Shown here piece after piece: positions 56,948 through 64,000 of a stretch of 64,000 bases of DNA. Position 1 is the stretch's first letter; each line of letters opens with the position of its first letter. The notes beneath the pieces are model-generated. The model saw only the letters and a program-made list of their open reading frames with translations. It did not search any database and was not told the DNA's origin. The position numbers and the translations under genes were made by a program. The DNA lies in contig CAMGYI010000001.1 in NCBI GenBank assembly GCA_946127115.1, forward strand, positions 65,439-129,438, read 5' to 3'. The DNA is from an uncultured Chlamydia sp. Its GTDB lineage: Bacteria; Chlamydiota; Chlamydiia; Chlamydiales; Simkaniaceae.

Positions 56948-59900
56948 ATGCAAGAAGATGAATTTCATGATTCTCAATTTGATAAGCTAACGATCAAAAT
57001 TGCGTCTGACGATGTTGTTCGTAACGAATGGTCACGTGGCGAGATCAAAAAACCCGAAACAATCAACTATCGAACCTTTAAACCGGAGAAAGGTGGTCTT
57101 TTCTGTGAAAAGATTTTCGGACCTACCCGAGACTGGGAATGTGGATGCGGAAAGTATAAAAAGATCAAGCATAAAGGAATTATCTGCGATCGATGTGGTG
57201 TTGAAGTAACTTTATCAAAGGTTCGAAGGGAGAGGATGGCTCACATAGAGCTAGCTGTTCCCGTAGTTCATATTTGGTTTTTCAAAACCCAGCCCTCTCG
57301 GATTGGTAATATTCTTGGAATGTCTGTTTCAGATCTTGAGAGGATTATTTACTATGAAGAGTACGTAGTAACCGATCTCGGTTCTACAGCGCTTGAGAGA
57401 AAGCAGCTCCTGAATGATCATGAATTCCGTGAAGCTCAAGAGAAGTGGGGGCCAGATGCTTTTAAAGCAAATATGGGAGGGGATGCAATCCGTGAGCTGC
57501 TTGAAAAAGAAGACCTCATCACTGTAATTGCTGAACTTAAAGAAAAGCTCCGTAAAACCCGATCGATGCAGGCAAGGATGAAATTAGCCAAGCGACTCAA
57601 AATCATTGAGAACTTTGCTTCTTCCTCTAACACCCCTGACTGGATGGTGATTTCTTGTGTCCCTGTAATTCCACCTGATCTACGTCCCCTTGTTCCTCTT
57701 GATGGAGGTCGGTTTGCAACATCGGACTTAAATGATCTTTATCGCAGGGTGATCAACAGAAACAATCGTTTGAAGTCGATCCTTAAGCTCAAGACACCTG
57801 AAGTTATTATCCGAAATGAGAAACGAATGCTTCAAGAGGCAGTTGATGCCCTCTTTGACAATGGACGTCATGGGCACCCTGTAATGGGAGCCGGGAACCG
57901 ACCTCTTAAAGCTCTTTCGGAAATGTTAAAAGGTAAGCAGGGGCGTTTCCGTCAAAACCTTCTTGGTAAAAGGGTAGACTATTCAGGTCGTTCTGTGATT
58001 ATTGTTGGACCTGAACTTAAATTTAACCAGTGTGGTCTTCCTAAGAAAATGGCTCTTGAGCTCTTCGAGCCCTTTATTGTAAAACGACTGAAAAGTCGGG
58101 GACTTGTCTATACGATCCGTTCTGCAAAAAAAATGATTCAAAGAGGGGATCCTGAAGTCTGGGATGTTCTTGAAGAGATCATTAAAGGGCATCCAGTTCT
58201 TTTGAACAGAGCGCCAACCCTCCACCGATTGGGGATTCAGGCTTTTGAGCCGGTCCTAATTGAGGGAAAAGCGATTCGTATTCATCCTCTTGTTTGTAGT
58301 GCATTTAATGCAGACTTTGACGGGGACCAAATGGCAGTCCATATTCCCCTTTCAGTGGAGGCACAACTTGAAGCAAAAATCCTTATGATGGCGCCTGATA
58401 ACATTTTCTTGCCATCTTCTGGAAAGCCTGCTGCTGTACCTTCTCAAGACATGATTTTGGGTCTTTATTATCTTATGCATGATCCAATTTATTTTCCGGA
58501 AGAACATGGGTTGAAGACAAAAGTCTTTGGTTCAACAGAAGAAGTTCTCCATGCTCTTTATGGGGCTGGAAGCTACAATTGGTTTGGAAAGAATAAAGGA
58601 ATTGAGGGACGATGCGACGATTATGGCCTTGGTCTTCATATCCATGAAAAGATTAAGGTCCGTCTTGACTCTGGAATTATTGAAACGACTCCAGGTCGTG
58701 TTGTCTTTAATACGATTGTTCCACAAGAGCTTGGTTTTCAAAACTATGCTCTTCGTAAGAAGAAGATGAGTGAACTTGTTCTCAACACCTACAAAAATAT
58801 AGGTTTGGAGGCAAGTGTTCGCTTTCTAGACAGTTTAAAAAGTCTCGGATTCGCCCACGCAACGAAATCTTCCCTTTCTATGGGGGTAAAAGATGTTGTG
58901 ATTCCTGAAGATAAGCAAAAAATCGTCCAAGATACTCAGAAGAAAGTAGCAGTTGTTATTAAGCAATATGAGGATGGTGTTATCACTGAAGGAGAGAGAC
59001 ACTCAAAAATTATTAGTATTTGGACAGATGTCTCCGAGATCCTTGCTGATCAACTCTTCAAGATGATCTCGAAGCCAGATGGTACGATGCTTAATCCTCT
59101 CTTTCTGATGATGGACTCTGGTGCTCGGGGTAATAAATCTCAGGTCAAGCAGCTTGGGGCTCTTAGGGGATTGATGGCCAAGCCATCAGGGGAGATTATT
59201 GAGTCACCAATTACCGCGAACTTCCGAGAAGGATTGAGTGTTCTTGAGTTCTTCATTTCTTCTCACGGAGCTCGTAAAGGCCTTGCTGATACGGCGTTGA
59301 AGACAGCTGACTCGGGCTACCTCACAAGACGTCTTGTAGATGTTGCTCAGGATGTTTTAGCAACAGAAGAAGATTGTGGAACTCTTAATGGAATTGAAGT
59401 TGCAGCTATCAAACAAGGCCAGGAAGAGCTGCTTCCTATCAAAGACCGGATTTATGGTCGTACTGTTTGCGATGATATACGCATTCCTGGAGATCAAGCT
59501 AGTCTTCTTGCAAAAGCAGGTGACACCCTTACTACTAAGCAAGCGGAAGCTATTGATGATGCCGGGATAGAAACGATCCGGATGCGTTCAGCCCTTACTT
59601 GTGAGGCAAAGCGCGGTGTTTGTTCGAAGTGTTATGGTATCAACCTTGCTAATGGTCGCAAGGTAGCCCTTGGGGAAGCTGTCGGAGTCATTGCCGCGCA
59701 ATCAATCGGAGAGCCTGGAACACAGCTCACGATGCGTACCTTTCACTTGGGGGGAATTGCATCCGCGCGTGCAACACCTGATTTGATTGCAGAGCATGAT
59801 GGGATCCTGGTATATACCGACCTCCGTACGGTGCAGAACCAAGAGGGAATGCACTTAGCATTCAATAAGAATGGATTCGTCCATGTTGTTCGTGATGAGG

Positions 59901-61114
59901 GGCGTTCTATGGACGAGTACAAGAAACTTCTTAGTACAAAATCGATTGAGCCTCTTCAAACCTTTACCATTGAATTGGGGACACAGATTGCCCTTGCAGA
60001 TGGCACGAAAGTGAAGAAGAAAGATCGAGTGGGACATTGGGAGCAACACAATATTCCAATCATTTGTGAAAAGCCTGGATTCGTCAAGTACGAAGACTTA
60101 GTTGAAGGGATTTCAACCATTCGCAATGTGAATAAACAAACCGGCCAAACCGAGCTTGTAGTGCGACAACACCGTGGCGAGTTGCACCCGCAAATTGTTA
60201 TCTATGCAGATAAAGAGTTTGAAGAGCTTGTGGGGACCTATGCGATTCCATCGGGAGCGATTATTTCTGTTACAGAAGGACAGCAGGTTCATGCTGGAGA
60301 TCTTTTAGCGAGGTTACCACGAGGTGCGATTAAGACAAAGGATATCACTGGAGGTCTTCCTCGAGTGGCAGAGCTTGTTGAAGCTAGGCGTCCTCGCGAT
60401 GCCGCTGAGATCGCAAAGATTGATGGTATGGTTGATTTCAAAGGTGTGCAAAAGAGCAAAAGAATCGTTGTTGTAAAAGACGAAGATACCGGCATGGAAG
60501 AGGAGCATCTCATTCCGCTTACCAAGCACTTAATCGTCCAAAGAGGCGATACCTTAGTGAAAGGTCAGCAGCTGACTGATGGTTTGGTTGTGCCTCAAGA
60601 AATCCTCGATATTTGTGGAGTACGAGAACTCCAAAAGTATCTTGTGAATCAAGTCCAAGAGGTTTACCGTCTTCAGGGGGTAGATATCAACGATAAGCAT
60701 ATTGAGATTATTGTTCGTCAGATGCTCCAGAAAGTACGTGTTACTGATCCCGGTGATACAACCTTCCTATACGGTGAGAATGTTGACAAGAAGATCTTTC
60801 ACGAGCAGAATTCCAAAGTGGTCGATGAGGGAGGAAAGCCTGCTCAAGCGGCGCCCGTCCTTCTTGGAATTACTAAAGCTTCGCTCGGTACTGAATCATT
60901 TGTCTCTGCGGCATCATTTCAGGAGACAACTCGAGTACTTACCGATGCGGCTTGTGAAGGAAAGACAGATTACCTTCTCGACTTTAAAGCCAACCTTATT
61001 ATGGGTCACATGATTCCTGGAGGAACAGGCTTTCAAGATTACAAGCAGAGAGTTAAAAAGCTTGTCGATCCGGAGGAGGAGGACGTTCTCGATTTTGCTT
61101 TCTCAAGCTATTAA
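56948..61114 (+). CDS. rpoC: RNA polymerase beta' subunit
   Basis: 1388 aa; '[16 protein letters not shown]' catalytic motif. Confidence 0.99.
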   Translation: MQEDEFHDSQFDKLTIKIASDDVVRNEWSRGEIKKPETINYRTFKPEKGGLFCEKIFGPTRDWECGCGKYKKIKHKGIICDRCGVEVTLSKVRRERMAHIELAVPVVHIWFFKTQPSRIGNILGMSVSDLERIIYYEEYVVTDLGSTALERKQLLNDHEFREAQEKWGPDAFKANMGGDAIRELLEKEDLITVIAELKEKLRKTRSMQARMKLAKRLKIIENFASSSNTPDWMVISCVPVIPPDLRPLVPLDGGRFATSDLNDLYRRVINRNNRLKSILKLKTPEVIIRNEKRMLQEAVDALFDNGRHGHPVMGAGNRPLKALSEMLKGKQGRFRQNLLGKRVDYSGRSVIIVGPELKFNQCGLPKKMALELFEPFIVKRLKSRGLVYTIRSAKKMIQRGDPEVWDVLEEIIKGHPVLLNRAPTLHRLGIQAFEPVLIEGKAIRIHPLVCSAFNADFDGDQMAVHIPLSVEAQLEAKILMMAPDNIFLPSSGKPAAVPSQDMILGLYYLMHDPIYFPEEHGLKTKVFGSTEEVLHALYGAGSYNWFGKNKGIEGRCDDYGLGLHIHEKIKVRLDSGIIETTPGRVVFNTIVPQELGFQNYALRKKKMSELVLNTYKNIGLEASVRFLDSLKSLGFAHATKSSLSMGVKDVVIPEDKQKIVQDTQKKVAVVIKQYEDGVITEGERHSKIISIWTDVSEILADQLFKMISKPDGTMLNPLFLMMDSGARGNKSQVKQLGALRGLMAKPSGEIIESPITANFREGLSVLEFFISSHGARKGLADTALKTADSGYLTRRLVDVAQDVLATEEDCGTLNGIEVAAIKQGQEELLPIKDRIYGRTVCDDIRIPGDQASLLAKAGDTLTTKQAEAIDDAGIETIRMRSALTCEAKRGVCSKCYGINLANGRKVALGEAVGVIAAQSIGEPGTQLTMRTFHLGGIASARATPDLIAEHDGILVYTDLRTVQNQEGMHLAFNKNGFVHVVRDEGRSMDEYKKLLSTKSIEPLQTFTIELGTQIALADGTKVKKKDRVGHWEQHNIPIICEKPGFVKYEDLVEGISTIRNVNKQTGQTELVVRQHRGELHPQIVIYADKEFEELVGTYAIPSGAIISVTEGQQVHAGDLLARLPRGAIKTKDITGGLPRVAELVEARRPRDAAEIAKIDGMVDFKGVQKSKRIVVVKDEDTGMEEEHLIPLTKHLIVQRGDTLVKGQQLTDGLVVPQEILDICGVRELQKYLVNQVQEVYRLQGVDINDKHIEIIVRQMLQKVRVTDPGDTTFLYGENVDKKIFHEQNSKVVDEGGKPAQAAPVLLGITKASLGTESFVSAASFQETTRVLTDAACEGKTDYLLDFKANLIMGHMIPGGTGFQDYKQRVKKLVDPEEEDVLDFAFSSY

Positions 61115-61115
61115 T

Positions 61116-61142
61116 AAAGAGGGCTGATTTTCAGCCCTCTTT
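61116..61142 (+). terminator. Rho-independent terminator after rpoC
   Basis: aaagagggctga ttt tcagccctcttt perfect 12-bp stem. Confidence 0.88.
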
Positions 61143-61740
61143 ATAGTTTCTTTCAGTTTTTTCATATAGGTTGCTTCTGTAGCAATTTTGGTGATTTTGC
61201 AAATTATTGAAGTGTTATTTATAATAATAATTTTTTAAATTGATATATTTTAATTAATTATGTTTTTTTTGAAAAAGAGGTTTAATGTCAAAACTTGTCC
61301 ATCAGTGTTTTTTTTCACTTTAATTCTAAAAATATCGGAATTTAAAAAATAATTTATACTTTGTGTTGGATAGAAAAAATTGGCTTTTCTTCTGACGAGA
61401 AACTATTTTTTATCATGCATAAAGTAAATAAGAATTCTTAATTACCTGCAACGGATTGGGAGGCGAAATGACGAGCGCTTGAAAATAAAAGGAGCTTCCC
61501 GAAAGAAGCCCAGTATCAGCTAAGAGTTGGCGCGAACCCAAGGAGAGAATCCTTGACTGCACTCTTTGGATTCAAAAAAATTCCTTTTTCTCTTTTCCTC
61601 CATGGCTCCATCTCTTAATGCAATGCCTGATTTGTCTAAGGCCCTTTCCAAAACCTAGAAAAAAACAGTGGATCCACTAAATTTAATGCAAAGTAAGCTA
61701 GAGAATAATAAAATCCTTCGTTTACATGTGGAGGTAGACA

Positions 61741-62202
61741 ATGCATTTGGATGTGCAATTTCATCAGGCGCTTCAAAAAGTGAATGGATTAGAGAGACCG
61801 ACGCAGTGGTGTGCGAATCAAGCAAGAAATCATCCTGATTTCTATAAAGGGGTTTTGGTTATCAATCACCTTTTTCGAGCTGTGTCTATTTGGGCATTTT
61901 TGAAGTATTGTCAAAGTCCGATGAAAATCAAGTTAGCGATTTGCTTTGGTGGGTCGCTGATTTACCGCCTGACAGTAGAATCGAATTGCGCCTATAAGTT
62001 TGCACTTCCTGCATTCTTTGGAGGGGCAGCTCTTCTAACGGCGAGCCGTAGCGCTGCGAAGATAATGAATCGTTCAGCCTTGCGGACTTTTAAGAGTTTG
62101 GGACATGCATCTCTAAATATGGTTCCCATTGCTGGATATCTAGTCTATATCACTCTGACGGCTAGCTATGATGTTGACAACCCGAAAAACAGGTGTCATT
62201 AG
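61741..62202 (+). CDS. Hypothetical membrane protein
   Basis: 153 aa, hydrophobic segments, RBS-like 'ggaggt' upstream. Confidence 0.6.
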   Translation: MHLDVQFHQALQKVNGLERPTQWCANQARNHPDFYKGVLVINHLFRAVSIWAFLKYCQSPMKIKLAICFGGSLIYRLTVESNCAYKFALPAFFGGAALLTASRSAAKIMNRSALRTFKSLGHASLNMVPIAGYLVYITLTASYDVDNPKNRCH

Positions 62203-63153
62203 TCACATTAATGATTGAATAAGTTTTTCAAGTTTGACGGTGTCTTTAGAGAAATTACGAATTCCTTCTGCAAGCTTTTCGGTTGCCATCGCCTCGTCGT
62301 TAAGCATCCAGCGGAAGGTTTTTTCATCAACAGTAATTTTTTCGATGTCCATTTCGTTTGCTTTGTCAGCGCAGAGTTTTTGGGGAACAGCTCCTTCTGA
62401 TTCGGTGAGCTCTTTGAGGAGCTTAGGGGCAATCGTAAGGAGGTCGCATCCAGCAAGCTCAAGAACTTCGTCAACGTTGCGGAAGGACGCCCCCATGATT
62501 TGCGTTTTGCAGCCAAATTTTTTGTAGTAGTTGAAGATGGAGGTGACAGAGAGGACTCCAGGGTCTTCATCATATGGGTAGGACTCTTTTCCTTCAGCTT
62601 TTTTGTACCAGTCGAGGATTCTTCCGACAAATGGTGAAATGAGGGTGGCTCCGGCCTCAGCACATGCGACTGCTTGACCCAGGCCAAACATGAGGGTCAT
62701 ATTGCAATGGATCCCTTCTTTCTCTAGCTGAGAGGCGGCAAGGACTCCTTCCCAGGTTGAGGCGAGTTTGATAAGAATCCTTTCTTTCTCAATTCCCGCT
62801 TCTTTGTAGAGGGCAATGTACTCATGAGCTTTTTTCAAGCTTCCCTCCACGTCAAAAGAGAGTCTAGCATCAACTTCTGTCGAAACTCTACCTGGAATAT
62901 GCTTGAGAATTTCAACGCCGAAGTTAACAAAGACCTTAGTAATAATCAGATCAAGAGATCTCCCCCCTTTTTTGGATTTTCCATGTTGAATCGCTTCTTC
63001 AATAAGAGGTTTATATTCTACGATTTCTGAGGCTTTCAAAATCAGAGAAGGGTTTGTCGTTGCATCTGTAGGGTGGTATTTTTTAATTTGATCAATTTCA
63101 CCTGTATCTGCGACGATGATAGTATGTTCTTTTAACTTTTCAAATTTGTTCAT
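62203..63153 (-). CDS. tal: Transaldolase
   Basis: 316 aa; '[13 protein letters not shown]', '[11 protein letters not shown]', '[57 protein letters not shown]'. Confidence 0.97.
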   Translation of the reverse strand: MNKFEKLKEHTIIVADTGEIDQIKKYHPTDATTNPSLILKASEIVEYKPLIEEAIQHGKSKKGGRSLDLIITKVFVNFGVEILKHIPGRVSTEVDARLSFDVEGSLKKAHEYIALYKEAGIEKERILIKLASTWEGVLAASQLEKEGIHCNMTLMFGLGQAVACAEAGATLISPFVGRILDWYKKAEGKESYPYDEDPGVLSVTSIFNYYKKFGCKTQIMGASFRNVDEVLELAGCDLLTIAPKLLKELTESEGAVPQKLCADKANEMDIEKITVDEKTFRWMLNDEAMATEKLAEGIRNFSKDTVKLEKLIQSLM

Positions 63154-63194
63154 CCGTCAACCTCTGGTACATTCTTCGCCTTTATAACAGAAAA

Positions 63195-63692
63195 TCAATA
63201 AAGTTCAAAGTTGATCATGTTTTGTGGGAGAATGCGGCTTGGCGTTCGGAGAAGAGCGTCATAGTGTCTCGTGAAGTTGCTTGAATCGAGGGTTTCAGAA
63301 AAGTGACCGGAGGTAAGAGTAATAGAGGATTTAAGCTCTAAAGTTTGGATGAGGTAACTGAGGCAGGTATCGGTGAGTCGTGCTCTCTGGCCTCCTTCAA
63401 GGAGGGGAATAACAAATGTTTCCGAGGCGCAATTGGTGGAAATAGTGAGGGTGGTAGCATGGATATTTTCTCCGAAAATTGGAAGTTCAAAGGTATGAAC
63501 ATTAACATACCCTTGGATCTCCTTTCCATAACGGGTAAGTTCCAGTTCTAGGCCATTGGTGGCTGAGGCAGGTAGGTGGCTGAGTTTAGCCATGTCATAA
63601 TGAGCATTTCCGTTTTGGATCGAGGTGTGTTGCCACCCATCTCTATGGCAGCCTGTCAGTATGAGAATGAAAAAAGGGAGTAGGTATTTCAT
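63195..63692 (-). CDS. Putative lipoprotein
   Basis: 165 aa; 'MKYLLPFFILILTGCHRDG' lipobox. Confidence 0.65.
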   Translation of the reverse strand: MKYLLPFFILILTGCHRDGWQHTSIQNGNAHYDMAKLSHLPASATNGLELELTRYGKEIQGYVNVHTFELPIFGENIHATTLTISTNCASETFVIPLLEGGQRARLTDTCLSYLIQTLELKSSITLTSGHFSETLDSSNFTRHYDALLRTPSRILPQNMINFELY

Positions 63693-63982
63693 GAAGCTTT
63701 TTTATCTAGGAGCCCAGTAGGCTTTATCTGCTTTCCGGTATCAGAACCACTTATGAGCAGCCCAATAGTTATTGCAGCAATCGTTCCGATAGCAGCAAAA
63801 GTTGCTTTCTTAGTACTGGAAAGTTCGGGATTTTCAGTGCGATTTCGGAAAGGAGCATCGGGAGCTGCATATACGGAAGAAAAAAGGTCTGGTGGAGTTT
63901 CGGTATCGGTATTCTCTATGGGTGGGACGGTAGCAAAAAGAGGGGTTGTTGCCGCTGCAAGGATTAGAAAGAATTTTTTCAT
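63689..63982 (-). CDS. Small secreted/membrane protein
   Basis: 97 aa; signal peptide 'MKKFFLILAAATTPLFA', one internal TM; overlaps the next gene by 4 bp. Confidence 0.6.
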   Translation of the reverse strand: MKKFFLILAAATTPLFATVPPIENTDTETPPDLFSSVYAAPDAPFRNRTENPELSSTKKATFAAIGTIAAITIGLLISGSDTGKQIKPTGLLDKKAS

Positions 63983-64000
63983 AGTGCGTTCTCCGATAAA

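Noticed and set aside
61143-61740. Structured ncRNA or degraded gene in the rpoC - 61741 intergenic region
   Set aside because: The 61450-61640 segment looks less AT-rich than its surroundings, but I could not recognise any RNA family or coding continuity; needs Rfam/BLAST.

Overview
The window is a chromosomal segment of a Chlamydiota bacterium, probably a Chlamydia-related (environmental) lineage. I infer this from gene order, from chlamydial-plasmid-type proteins and from an Inc-like protein. Core blocks are pdhABC, lpxD-ompH-bamA-recR, fabHDG-acpP, and infA-tRNA(Thr)-tuf-tRNA(Trp)-secE-nusG-rplKAJL-rpoBC followed by tal. The left edge holds the 5' part of a large autotransporter adhesin on the minus strand with 192-bp (64-aa) near-identical tandem repeats. 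The most interesting part is a ~17.1 kb integrated element (about 19219-36386). It lies between a tRNA(CAU) gene and a 46-bp direct repeat of that tRNA's 3' part, with an integrase beside the tRNA and an exact 19-bp subterminal inverted repeat. It encodes homologues of the chlamydial virulence-plasmid proteins pGP1-D (DnaB-like helicase) and pGP8-D (tyrosine recombinase). It also carries three 32-bp iteron-like tandem repeats, an excisionase-like protein, an SF2 helicase, an XRE regulator, a two-module HNH/AP2-type protein, a NERD protein and three ankyrin or ankyrin-like proteins. I read it as a plasmid-like integrative element, possibly a chromosomal relative of the chlamydial plasmid. Degraded transposase and toprim remnants, a frameshift-split gene, a 25-bp perfect hairpin and a 31-bp duplication at the tuf start codon are reported separately. 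All homology calls are from recognition of sequence motifs, with no database search.
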